Shown here piece after piece: positions 23,701 to 36,150 of a stretch of 64,000 nt of DNA. This DNA comes from Aristolochia californica (lineage: Eukaryota > Streptophyta > Magnoliopsida > Piperales > Aristolochiaceae): NCBI GenBank assembly GCA_029961685.1, contig JARWKL010000010.1:11305931-11369930 (forward strand), read 5' to 3'. Under the pieces are notes generated by a model, which was given only the letters and a program-made list of their open reading frames with translations, ran no database searches and had not been told where the DNA came from. Positions within the stretch are counted from its first letter, which is position 1. Each line of letters begins with the position of its first letter. Position numbers and translations under genes: made by a program.

Positions 23701-26280
23701 GTTTGGATCTAAAAACAAATTTGAACATCCAAAATAGAAATGCAGAAATGCTGAGAGAGATAGTTTGGAAAAGTATCTGTGATTTTTAAGGATAGGCAAA
23801 AAGTGGGTTGTTTGGCCCTGGTAAATATCCAACCACTTGAGAATTTGATTTTTTCTACTCCATCAAATTTTTGGATCAATAGGTCCACTTGCATCCTCAA
23901 CATGTTTCAGGCATGCAGATCCTCCACACTTAAAGCATGTTAGGATCAGTTACAAGTCCCTTTCCTATAAAATTCCACCAAGGTTATATTTTAGGGGCTG
24001 TACTAGTGGAATTTCCAGAACATGGATAACAAAACCTTGGGGTTCATTTTTAGTGCCTGAAATAATTTTCAATTTTTTTTCTTGCATACATGAACTCTAA
24101 AATTTTCATTTTGTTATGCCGTATATCTCTTTTTTTTACGAGAAAAATGGGAGAGTGAAAACTCAAGTTTGGATCTGAAAACAAATTTGAACATGCAAAA
24201 TGGAAATGCACAAATGCTGAGAGAGATAGTTCCAAAAAGTATCTGTGATTTTTTAAGGATTGGAAAAAAGTGGGTTGTTTGGCCCGGGTAAATATCCAAA
24301 AACTTGAGAATTTGATTTTTTCTACTTCTTGAAATTTTTGGATCATTAGGTCAACCTGCTTCCTCAACATGTTTCTGGCATGCAAGTCCACCACACTTAA
24401 AGCATGTCAGGATCAGTGACAAGTCCCTTTCCTATAAAATTCTACCTAGCTTATTATAAGGGGTTCTACTAGTGGAATTTTCAGAACATGGATAACAAAA
24501 CCATGGAGTTCACTTTTAGTGCCTGAAATAATTTTGAAAATTTTTTTTTCATACATGAACTCTAAAATTTTCATTTTGTTATGCCTTATATCTTTTTTGT
24601 TTACGAGAAAAATGGGAGAGTGAAAACTCAAGTTTGGATCTGAAAACAAATTTGAACAGCCAAAATGGAAATGCACAAATGCTGAGAGAGGTAGTTAGAA
24701 AAAGTATCTTTCAATTTTTAAGGATAGGCTAAAAGTGGGTTGTTTGGCCCTCGTAAATATCCAACCACTTAAGAATTTTATTTTTTCTACTCCTTGAAAT
24801 TTTTGGATCAGAAGGTCCACTTGCATCCTCAAAATGTTTCTGGCATGCATATCCACCACACTTAAAGCATGTTAGGATCAGTTAGAAGTCCCTTTCCTAT
24901 AAAATTCCACAAAGCTGATTATTAGGGGCTGTACTAGTTGAATTTTAAGAACATGGATAACAAAACCTTCGAGTTCAGTTTTAGTGCCTGAAATAAGTTT
25001 GAAATTTTGTTTTTGCATACATAAACTCTAAAATTTTCATTTTGTTATGCCTTATATCTTTTTTGTTTACGAGAAAAATGGGAGATAGAAAACTCAAGTT
25101 TGGATCTAAAAACAAATTTGAACATCCAAATGGAAATGCACAAATACTGAGAGAGATAGTTCCAAAAGGTATCTGTGATTTTTTAAGGATAGGCAAAAAG
25201 TGGGTTGTTTGGCCCTGGTAGATATCCAACCACTTGAGAATTTCATTTTTTCTACTCCTTGAAATTTTTGGATCAATAAGTCCACTTGCATCCTCTACCT
25301 GTTTCTGGCATGCATATCCACCACACTTAAAGCATGTTAGGATCAGTAACAAGTCCCTTTCCTATGAAATTCCACCAAGCTTATTATTAGGGGCTGGACT
25401 AGTGGAATTTCAAGAACATGGTTAACAAAACCTTGGAGTTCATTTTTAGTGCCTGAAATAATTTTGAAATTTTTTTTTGCTTACATGAACTCTAAAATTT
25501 TCATTTTGTTATGCCTTATATCTTTATTGTTTAAGAGAAAAATGGGAGAGTGAAAAGTCAAGGTTGGATCTTAAAACAAATTTCAACATCCAAAATGGAA
25601 ATGCACAAATGCTGAGAGAGATAGTTCCAAAAAGTATCTGTGATTTTTTAAGGATAGGCAAAAATTGCGTTGTTTGGCCCTGGTAAATATCCAACCACTT
25701 GAGAATTTGATTTTTTCTACTGCTTGAAATTTTTGGATCAGTAGGTCCACTTGCATCCTCAACATGTTTCTTGTATGCATATCCACCACACTTAAAGCAT
25801 GCTAGGATCAGTTACAAGTCCCTTCCCTATAAAATTCCACCAAGCTAATTATTAGGGGTTGTACTAGTGGAATTTCCAGAACATGGATAACAAAACCTTG
25901 GAGTTCCTTTTTAATGCCTGAAATAATTTTGAAATATTTTTTTTTGCATACGTGAACTCTAAAATTTTCATTTTGTTATGCCTTATATCGTTTTTGTTTA
26001 CGTGAAAAATGGCAGATTGAAAAATCTAGTTTGGATCTGAAAACAAATTTGAACATCCAAAATGGAAATGTACAAATGCTGAGAGAGATAGTTCCAAACA
26101 GTATCTGTGATTTTTTAAGGATAGGCAAAAAGTGGGTTGTTTCCCAGTGGTAAATATCCAACCACTTGAGAATTTGATCGTTGGGTCACCTTGCATCCTG
26201 AACATGTTTCTGGTATGCATATCCACCGCAGTAAAAGCATGTTAGGATCAGTTACAAGTCCCTTTCCTATAAAATTCCAC
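20750..26280. repeat. Unphased satellite monomers
   Basis: Twelve monomers (anchors from about 20,802 to 25,916). I could not see a consistent repeating order. The copies near 21,880-22,070 and 24,180-24,390 resemble each other (ggcccgggtaaatatt or ggcccgggtaaatatcc, tctacttcttgaaat, ccacctag or ctacctag). A deletion of about 28 bp lies near 26,178. No gene or insertion is visible. Confidence 0.75.
26170..26192. other. About 28 bp deletion inside a monomer
   Basis: The sequence runs gagaatttgatcgttgggtc. The T-rich stretch usually found between gagaatttgat and the gatcattaggtc motif (containing ctactccttgaaa) has been lost. The two gat words at the ends could have served as microhomology. 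Confidence 0.8.
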
Positions 26281-26810
26281 CAAGCTTATTACTAGGGGTT
26301 GTACTAGTGGAATTTCCAAAACATGGATAACAAAACTTTGGATTTCATTTTTAGTTCCAGAAATAATTTTGAAATTTTTTTTTGCATACATGAACTTTAA
26401 AATTTTCATTTTGTTATGACATATATCTTTTTGGTTTACGAGAAAAATGGGAGAGTGAAAACTCAAGTTTGGATCTGAAAAAAAATTTGAACATCCAAAA
26501 TGGAAATGCACAAATGCTAAGAGAGATAGTTCCAAAAAGTATCTGTGATTTTTTAAGGATTGGCGAAAAGTGGGTTGTTTGGCCCGAGTAAATATCCAAC
26601 AACTTGAGAATTTGATTTTTCCTACTTCTTAAAATTTTTGGATCATTAGGTCCACTTGCAACCTCAACATGTTTCTGGCATGCAAATCCACCACACTTAA
26701 AGCATGTTAGGATCAGTTACAAGTCCCTTTCCTATAAAATTTCACCTGGCTTATTATTAGGGTTTGTCCTAGTGGAATTTCCAGAACATGGATAACAAAA
26801 CCTTGGAGTT
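26280..26810. repeat. Segment shared with 18,400-18,930
   Basis: Carries the same run of variants as 18,400-18,930 at about 7,878 bp offset, followed by catacataaactttaaaa in both. The next monomer (near 26,821) already diverges and has an extended T run in place of part of attttgttatgac. Confidence 0.8.
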
Positions 26811-28600
26811 CATTTTTAGTGCTTGAAATAATTTTGAAATTTTTTTGTTGCATACATAAACTTTAAAATTTTCTTTTTTTTTTACTTATATCTTTTTTGT
26901 TTACGAGAAAAACGGGAGAGTGAAAACTCAAGTTGGGATCTGAACACGAATTTTAACATCCAAAATGGAAATGCACCAATGCTAAGAGAGATAGTTCCAA
27001 AAAGTATCTGTGATTTTTTAAGGATAGGCAAAAAGTGGGTTGTTTGGCCCTTGTAAATATCTAACCACTTGAGAAATTGATTTTTTCTACTCCGTGAATT
27101 TTTTCGATCATTAGGTCCACATGCATCTTTACCATGATTTTGGCACGCTTATCCACAACAGTTAAAGCATGTTAGGATCAGTTACAAGTCCCTTTCGTAT
27201 AAAATTCCACCAAGCTTATTACAAGGGGCTGTACTAGTGGAATTTCCAGAACATGGATAACAAAACCTTGGATTTCATTTTTAGTGCCAGAAATAATTTT
27301 GAAATTTTTTTTTTTGACATGAACTCTAAAATTTTCATTTTGATATGCCATATATCTTTTTTGTTTACGAGAAAAATGGGAGAGTGAAATCTCAAGTTTG
27401 GATCTGAAAACAAATTTTAACATCCAAAATGGAAATGCACAAATGCTGAGAGAGAGTTCGAAAAAGTATCTAAGATTTTTTTAGGATAGACAAAAAGTGG
27501 GTTGTATGGCCATGGTAAATATTCAACCACTTGAGAATTTTATTTTTTTCTACTTCTTGAAATTTTTGGATTATTAGGTCCACTTGCGTCCTCAACATGT
27601 TTCTTGCATGCATATCCACCACACTTAAAGCATGTTACGATCAGTTACGAGTCCCTTTCCTATAAAATTCCACCAAGTTTATTATTAGGGGCTGTACTAG
27701 TGGAATTTCCCAAACATGGATAACAAAACCTTGGAGTTCCTTTTTAGTGCCTGAAATAATTTTGAATTTTTTTTTTTTTTTGCATACTTGAGCTCTAAAA
27801 TTTTCATTTTGTTATGCCTTATATCTTTTTTTTTTACGAGAAAAATGGGAGAGTGAAAACTCAAGTTTGGATCTGAAAAAAAATTTGAATATCCAAAATG
27901 GAAATGCACAAATGCTGAGAGTGATAGTTCCAAAAAGTATCTGTGATTTTTTAAGGATAGGCAAAACGTGGGTTGTTTGGCCCTTGTAAATATCCAACCA
28001 CTTGTGAATTTGATTTTTTCTACTCCTTGAAATTTTTGGATCGTTAGGTCCACTTGCATCTCAACATGTTTCAGGCATGCTTATCCATCACACTTAAAGC
28101 ATATGTTAGGATCAGTTACAAGTCCCTTTCCTATAAAATTCCACCCAGCTATATTATTAGGGGTTGTACTAGTGGAATTTCCAAACCATGGATAACAAAA
28201 CCTTGCAGTTCATATTTAGTGCATGAAATAATTTTGAAATTTTTTTTTTCAAACATGAACTCTAAAATTTTCATTTTGTTATGAAATATATCTCTTTTGT
28301 TTACGAGAAAAATGGGAGAGTGAAAACTCAAGTTTTCATCTGAAAACAAATTTGAACTTCCAAAATGGAAACGCACAAATGCTGAGAGAGATAGTTCCAA
28401 AAAGTATCTGCGATTTTTTAAGGATTGGCAAAAAGTGGGTCGTTTGGCCCTAGTAAATATCCAACAACTTGAGAATTTGATTTCTTCTACTCCTTGAAAT
28501 TTTTTGATCAGTAGGTCCACTTTCATCTTCAACATGTTTCTGTCATGCATATCCACCACACTTAAAACATGTTAGGATCAGTTACAAGTCCCTTTCCTAT
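26810..28600. repeat. Unphased satellite monomers
   Basis: Anchors near 26821, 27286, 27749 and 28221. Private variants abound, for example aacacgaattttaac (near 26,944) and gttatgaaatatatctc (near 28,278). The copy near 26,901 has a cgggag form of the CENP-B-box-like word. No gene is visible. Confidence 0.75.
26901..26917 (+). other. CENP-B-box-like word, eight of nine core bases
   Basis: The word ttacgagaaaaacggga has C at the thirteenth base, leaving only the third core base mismatched. A second copy with the same change is at 59,484-59,500. Another eight-of-nine form, tttcgagaaacatgggg at 35,292-35,308, repairs the third base instead. No copy I saw matches all nine. Confidence 0.35.
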
Positions 28601-29480
28601 AAAATTCCACCAAGCTTATTATTAGGGGCTGTACAAGTGGAATTTCCAAAACATGGATAGCAAAACCTGGGAGTTCATTTTTAGTGCCTGAAATAATTTT
28701 GAAATTTCGTTTTTGCGTACATGAGCTCTAAAATTTTCATTTTGTTATTCCTTATATCTTTGTTGTTTACGAGAAAAATGGGAGACTGAAAACTCAAGTT
28801 TGGATCTGAAAACAAACTTGAACATCCGAAATGGAAATGCACAAATGCTGAGAGAGATAGTTCCAAAAAGTATCTGTGATTTTTAGGGAAAGGCAAAAAG
28901 TGGGTTGTTTGGTCCTGGTATATATCCAACCACTTGAGAATTTGATTTTTTCTACTCCTTGAAATTTTTGGATCATTAGGTCCACTTGCATCCTCGACAT
29001 GTTTCTGGCATGCATATCCACAACACTTAAAGCATGTTATGATCAGTTACAAGTCCCTTTCCTATAAAATTCCACCAAACTTATTATTAGGGGCTGTACT
29101 AGTGAAATTTCCAGAACATGGATAACAAAACCTTGGAGTTCATTTTTAGTGCCTGAAATAATTTTGAATTTTTTTTTGCAAACATGAACTCTAAAATTTC
29201 CATTTTGTCATGCCTTATATCTTTTTTGTTTACGACAAAAATGGGAGAGTGAAAACTCAACTTTGTATCTGAAAACAAATTTGATAATCCAAAATGGAAA
29301 TGCACAAATGCTGAGAGAGATAGTTCCAAAAAATATCTGTGATTTTGTAAGGAGAGGCAAAAAGTGTGTTGTTTGGCCCTCGTAAATATCCAACCACTAG
29401 AGAATTTGATTTTTTCTACTCCTTGAAATTGTTGGATCATTAGGTCATCTTGCATCCACAACATGTTTCTGGCATGCTGA
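28600..29480. repeat. Two-monomer segment shared with 36,530-37,410 (17 monomers away)
   Basis: Anchors 28,686 and 29,151 match 36,614 and 37,079 at an offset of 7,928 bp. Shared variants include catgagctctaaaa, gttattccttatatctttg, ctcgacatgtttctgg, atccacaacactt, aaaatttccattttgtcatg and gacaaaaatggg. Confidence 0.82.
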
Positions 29481-31013
29481 TCCATCAGACTTAAAGCATG
29501 TTAGGATCAGTTACGAGTCCCTTTCCTATAAAATTCCACCAAGCTTTATTATTCGGGGCTGTACTAGTGGAATTTCCAGAACAAGGATAACAAAAACTTG
29601 GAGTTCATTTTAGTGCCTAAAATAATTTTGAATTTTTTTTTTTGCATACATGAACCCTAAAATTTTTATTTTGTTATGCCATATATCTGTTTTGTTTACG
29701 AGAAAAATAGGAGAGTGAAAACTCATGTTTGGATCTGAAAAAAAAGTTTGAAGATCCAAAATGGAAATGAACAAATGTTGAGAGAGATAGTTCCAAAAAG
29801 TATCTGTGAATTTTTAAGGATAGGCAAAAAGTGGGTTGTTTGGCCTTGGTAAATATCCAACCACTTGAGAATTTGATTTTTGCTACTCCTTGAAATTTTT
29901 GGATCATTAGGTCCACTTGCATCCTCAACTTGTTTCTGGCATGCATATCCACCACACATAAAGCATGTTAGGATTAGTTACAAGTCCCATTCCTAAAAAA
30001 TTCCACAAGGCTTTATTATTAGGGGTTGTACAAGTGGAATTTCCACAACATGGATGACAAAACCTTGGAGTTCATTTTTAGTGCCTGAAATAATTTTGAA
30101 ATTTCTTTTTTGCATACATGAACTCATAAATTTTCATTTTGTTATGCCTTATATCTTTTTTCTTTACGACAAAAATGGGATAGTGAAACCTCAAGTTTGC
30201 ATCTGAAAAAAAATTTGAACATCCAAAATGGAAATGCACAAATGCTGAGAAAGATAGTTCCAAAAACTATCTGTGATTTTTTAAGGATAGGCAAAAGGTG
30301 GGTTGTTTGGCCCTGGTAAATATCCAACCACTTGAGAATTTGATTTTTTCTACTCCTTGAAATTTTTGGATCATCAGGTCCACTTGCATCTCAACATGTT
30401 TCTGGAATGCTTATGCACCACACTTAAAGCATGTTAGGATCAGTTAATAGTCCCTTTCCTATAAAAGTCCACCAAACTTTATTATTAGGGGCTGTACTAG
30501 TGGAATTTCCAAAACATGGATAACAAAACCATGGAGTTCATTTTTAGCACCTGTAATAATTTTGAAATTTTTTTTTTCAGACATGAACTCTAAAATTTTC
30601 ATTTTGGTATGCCATTTATCTTTTTTGTTTACGAGAAAAATGGGGGAGTCCAAACTCAAGTTTGGATCTGAAAACAAATTTGAACATCCAAAATGGAAAT
30701 GCACAAATGCTTAGAGAGATAGATCCAAAAAGTATCTGTGATTTTTTAAGGAAAGGCAAAAAGTGGGTTGTTTTGCCCTGGTAAATATCCAACCACTTGA
30801 GAATTTGATTTTTTCTACTCATTGAAAGTTTTGGATTATTAGGTCCACTTGCATCCTCAACTTGTTTCTGGCATGCATATCCACCAAACTTAAAGCATGT
30901 TAGGATCAGTTACAAGTCCCTTTCCTATAAACTTCCACCAAGCTTTATTATTAGGGGTTGTTCTTGTGGAATTTCATGAACATGGATAACAAAACCTTGG
31001 AGTTCATTTTTAG
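29151..31013. repeat. Four-monomer unit A-B-C-D, first copy
   Basis: Anchors near 29151 (type A: ggcatgctgatccatcagac), 29614 (type B: gttcattttagtgcc, gaaccctaaaatttttat), 30083 (type C: tttccacaacatggatgac upstream, acgacaaaaatggga) and 30549 (type D: gcacctgtaataat, tatgccatttatc). The same A-B-C-D order returns at 33,816-35,679. These are satellite variants, not genes. Confidence 0.82.
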
Positions 31014-31946
31014 TGCCTGAAAAAATTTTGAAATTTTTTTTTAGCTACATGATCTCTTAAATTTTCATTTTTTTATGCCTTATATCTTTTTTGTTTACGA
31101 GAAAAATGGGAGAGTGAAAACTCAAGTTTGGATCTGAAAACAAATTTGAACATCCAAAATGGAAAACCACAATTGCTGAGAGAGATAGTTCCAAAAAGTA
31201 TTTGTGATTTTTAAGGATTGACAAAAAGTGGGTTGTTTGGCCCTGGTAAATATCCTACCACTTGAGAATTTGATTTTTTCTACTCCTTGAAATTTTTGGA
31301 TCATTAGGTCCACTTGCATCCTCGACATGTTTCTGGCATGCATATCCTCCACACCTAAAGCATCTTAGGATCAGTTACAAGTCCCTTTCCTATAAAACTC
31401 CACCAAGCTTATTATTAGGGGCTGTACGAGTGGAATTTCAAGAACATGGATAACAAAACCTTGGAGTTCATTTTTAGTGCCTGAAATAATTTTGAAATTT
31501 GTTTTTTGCATACATGAACTCTAAAATTTTCATTTTGTTATACCATATATCTTTTTTGTTTACGAGAAAAATGGGAGATTGAAAACTCAACTTTGGATCT
31601 GAAAAAAAATTTTTAACATCCGAAATGGAAATGCACAAATGCTGAGAGAGATAGTTCCAAAAAGTATCTGTGATTTTTTAAGGATAGGCAAAATGTGGGT
31701 TATTTGGCCCTGGTAAATATCCAACCACTTGACAATTTTATTTTTTCTACTCCTTGAAATTTTTGGATCATTAGGTCCACTTGCATCCTCAACATGTTTC
31801 TAGCACGGTTATCCACCACACTTATAGCATGTTAGGATCAGTTACAAGTCCCTTTCCTATAAAATTCCACCAAGCTTTTTTATAAGGGGCTGTACTAGTA
31901 GATTTTCCAGGACATGGCTAACAAAACCTTGGAGTTCATTTTTAGT
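31014..31946. repeat. Two-monomer spacer between four-monomer units
   Basis: Anchors near 31014 and 31479. The second carries acttgacaattttatt and aaaatgtgggttatttgg, and returns near 33,349-33,620 at an offset of 1,870 bp (type E). Confidence 0.75.
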
Positions 31947-33815
31947 GCCTGAAATAATTTTGAAATTTTTGATATGAAAAAATGAACTCTAAAATTTTCA
32001 TTTTGTTATGCCTTATATCTTTTTTGTTTACCAGAAAAATGGGAGAGTGAGAACTCAAGTTCAGATTTGAAAAAAAATTTGGATATCCAAAATGGAAATG
32101 CACAAATGCTGAGAGAGATAGTTCCAAAAAGTATCTGTAATTTTGTAAGGAGAGGCAAAAAGTGTGTTGTTTGGCCCTCGAAAATATCCAACCACTTGCG
32201 AATTTGATTTTTTCTACTCCTTGAAATTTTTGGATCATTAGGTCATCTTGCATCCACAACATGTTTCTGGCATGCTGATCCATCAGACTTAAAGCATGTT
32301 AGGATCAGTTACGAGTCCCTTTCCGATAAAATTCCACCAAGCTTTATTATTAGGTGCTGTACTAGTGGAATTTCCAGAACAAGGATAACAAAAGCTTGGA
32401 GTTCATTTTAGTGCCTGAAATAATTTTGAATTTTTTTTTTTTTGCATACAAGAACCCTAAAATTTTTATTTATATATGCCTTATATCTTTTTTGTTTACG
32501 AGAAAAATGGGAGAGTGAAAACTCATGTTTGGATCTGAAAAAAAATTTGAACATCCAAAATGGAAATGCACAAATGTTGAGAGAGATAGTTCCAAAAAGT
32601 ATCTGTGAATTTTTAAGGATAGGCAAAAAGCGGGTTGTTTGGCCCTGGTAAATATCCAACCACTTGAGAATTTGATTTTTGCTACTCCTTGAAATTTTTG
32701 GATCATTAGGTCCACTTGCATCATCAACTTGTTTCTAGCATGCACATCCACCACACGTAAAGCATGTTAGGATCAGTTACAAGTCCCTTTCCTATAAAAT
32801 TCCACCAAGCTTTATTATTAGGGGTTGTACTAGTGGAATTTCCACAACATGGATGAGAAAACCTTGGAGTTCATTTTTAGTGCCTGAAATAATTTTGAAA
32901 TTTCTTTTTTGCATACATGAACTCCAAAATTTTAATTTAGTTATAGCTTATATCTTTTTTTTTTACGAGAAAAATGGGAGAGTGAAAACTCAAGGTTGTA
33001 TCTGAAAAAAAAACTTGAACATCCAAAATGGAAATGCACAAATGCTGAGAGAGATAGTTCCAAAAAGTATCTGTGATTTTTTAAGGATAGGCAAAAAGTT
33101 GGTTGTTTGGCTCTGGTATATATCCAACCACTTGAGAATTTGATTTTTGCTACTCCTTGAAATTTTTGGATCATTAGGTCCTCTTGCATCCTCAACTTGT
33201 TTCTGGCATGCATATCCACCACACGTAAAGCATGTTAGGATCAGTTACAAGTCCCTTTCTTATAAAATTCCACCAAGCTTTATTATTAGGGCTGTACTAG
33301 TAGAATTTCCAGTACACGGATAACAAAACCCTGGAGTTCATTTTTAGTGCCTAAAATAATTTTGCAATTATTTTTTTGCATACATGAACTCTAAAATTTT
33401 CATTTTGTTATACCTTATATCTTTTTTGTTTACGAGAAAAATGGGAGAGTGAAAACTCAAGATGGATCTGAAAAAAAATTTTGAACATCCAAAATGGAAA
33501 TGCACAAATGCTGAGAGAGATAGTTCTAAAAAGTATCTGTGATTTTTTAAAGATAGGCAAAATGTGGGTTATTTGGCCCTGGTAAATATCCAACCACTTG
33601 ACAATTTTATTTTTTCTACTCCTTGAAATTTTTGGATGATTAGGTCCACTTGCATCCTCAACATGTTTCTGGCATGCTTATACACCACACTTGTAGCATG
33701 TTAGGATCAGTTACAAGTCCCTTTCCTATAAAATTCCACCAAGCTTTATTATTAGGGGTTGTACTAGTAGAATTTCCAGGACATGGATAACAAAACCATG
33801 GAGTTCATTTTTAGT
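31947..33815. repeat. Four-monomer unit A-B-C-E, second copy
   Basis: Anchors near 31947, 32413, 32882 and 33349. Types A and B repeat 1,869 bp downstream. The third monomer is type C at its start (aaatttcttttttgcatac, aactccaaaattttaa). The fourth is the type E found before this unit, not type D. Type A is preceded by ccaggacatgg here, as it is near 33,776 and 35,640. Confidence 0.82.
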
Positions 33816-35679
33816 GCTTGAAATAATTTTTAAATTTTTATTTTGCAAAAATGAACTCTAAAATTTTCATTTTGTTATGGCTTATATCTTTTTTGTTTAC
33901 CAGAAAAATGGGAGAGTGAGAACTCAAGTTCGGATTTGACAAAAAATTTGAACATCCCAAATCGAAATGCACAAATGCTGAGAGAGATAGTTCCAAAAAG
34001 TATCTGTGATTTGGTAAGGAGAGGCAAAAAGTGTGTTGCTTGGCCCTCGTAAATATCCAACCACTTGAGAATTTGATTTTTTCTACTCCTTGAAATTTTT
34101 GGATCATTAGGTCATGTTGCATCCACAACATGTTTCTGGCATGCTGATCCATCAGACTTAAAGCATGTTTGGATCAGTTACGAGTCCCTTTCCTATAAAA
34201 TTCCACCAAGCTTTATTATTAGGGGCTGTACTAGTGGAATTTCCAGAACAAGGATAACAAAACCTTGGAGTTCATTTTAGTGCCTGAAATAATTTTGAAT
34301 TTTTTTTTTCAATACATGAACCCTAAAATTTTTATTTTGTTATGCCTTATATCTTTTTAGTTTACGAGAAAAATGGGAGAGTGAAAACTCATCTTTGGAT
34401 CTGAAAAAAAATTTGAACATCCAAAATGGAAATGCACAAATGTTGAGAGAGATAGTTCCAAAAAGTATCTATGAATTTTTAAGGATAGACAAAAAGTGCG
34501 TTGTTTGGCCCTGGAAAATATCCAACCACTTGAGAATTTGATTTTTTCTACTCCTTGAAATTTTTAGATCATTAGGTCCACTTGCATCCTCAACTTGTTT
34601 CTGGCATGCATATCCACCACACGTAAAGCATGTTAGGATCAGTTACAAGTCCCTTTCCTATAAAATTCCACCAAGCTTTATTATTAGGGGTTGTACTAGT
34701 GGAATTTCCACAACATGGATGACAAAACCTTGGAGTTCATTTTTATTGCCTGAAATAATTTTGAAATTTCTTTTTGGATACATGAACTCCAAAATTTTCT
34801 TTTTGTTATGCCTTAAATCTTTTTTCTATACGACAAAAATGGGAGAGTGAAACCACAAGTTTGGATCTGAAAAAAAATTTGAACATCCAAAATGGAAATG
34901 CACAAATGCTGAGAGAGATAGTTCCAAAAAGTATCTGTGATTTTTTAAGGATAGGCAAAAGATGGGTTGTTTGGCCCTCGTAAATATCCAACCACTTGAC
35001 AATTTGATTTTTTCTACTCCTTGAAATTTTTGGATCATTAGGTCCACTTGCATCTCAACATGTTTCTGGCATGCTTATCCACCACACTTAAAGCATGTTA
35101 GGATCAGTTACAAGTCCCTTTCCTATAAAAGTCCACCAAACTTTATTATTAGGGGCAGTACTAGTGAAATTTCCAATACATGGATAACAAACCCTTGGAG
35201 TTCATTTTTAGCGCCTGTAATAATTTTGAATTTTTTTTTTCAGACATGAACTCTAAAATTTTCATTTTGTTATGCCATTTATCTTTTTTGTTTTCGAGAA
35301 ACATGGGGGAGTCCAAACTCAAGTTTGGATCTGAAAACAAATTTGAACATCTAAAAAATATATGCACAAATGCTGAGAGATATAGTTCCAAAAAGTATCG
35401 GTGATTTTTTAAGGAAAGGCAAAAAGTGGGTTGTTTGGCCCTGGTAAATATCCAACCACTTGAGAATTTGATTTTTTCTAGTGCTTGAAATTTTTGGATC
35501 ATTAGGTCCACTTTTGCATCCTCAACATGTTTCTGGCATGATTATCCACCACACTTAAAGCATGTTAGGATCAGTTACAAATCTCTTTCCTTTAAATTTC
35601 CACCAAGCTTTATTATTAGGGGCTATACTAGTGGAATTTCCAGGACATGGACAACAAAACCTTGAAGTTCATTTTTAGT
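33816..35679. repeat. Four-monomer unit A-B-C-D, third copy
   Basis: Anchors near 33816, 34282, 34748 and 35213. Type C and D monomers match those of the first copy at an offset of about 4,664 bp (gtgaaaccacaag with acgacaaaaatggg; catttatc with gggggagtcc). Type A and B match the second copy at 1,869 bp. Confidence 0.82.
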
Positions 35680-36150
35680 GCTTGAAATAATTTTGAAATT
35701 TTTTTTTTTTGCAAAAATGAACTCTAAAATTTTCATTTTGTTATGCCTTATATCTTTCTTGTTTACTAGAAAAATGGGAGTGTGAAAACTCAAGTTCTGA
35801 TGTCAAAAAAAATTTGAACATCCAAAATGGAAATGCACAAATGCTGAGAGAAATAGTACCAAAAAGTATCTGTGATTTTTTAAAGATAGGCAAAAAGTGG
35901 GTTGTTTGGCCCTTGTAAATATCCAACAACTTGAGGATTTTATTTTTTCTAATCCTTGAAATTTTTGGATCATTAGGTCCACTTGCATCCACAACATGTT
36001 TCTGGCATGCTGATCCATCACACTTAAAGCATGTTAGGATCAGTTACGAGTCCCTTTCCTATAAAATTCCACCAAGCTTTATTATTAGGGGTTGTACAAG
36101 TGGAATTACCAGAACATGGATAATAAAACATTGGAGTTCATTTTTAGTGC
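35680..36150. repeat. Start of a fourth unit (type A monomer only)
   Basis: Carries catccacaacatg and catgctgatccatcacac, as in types A near 29,460, 32,260 and 34,130. The following monomer (near 36,150) has only part of the pattern (ttaccagaaaaa), so the four-monomer order ends here. Confidence 0.75.
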
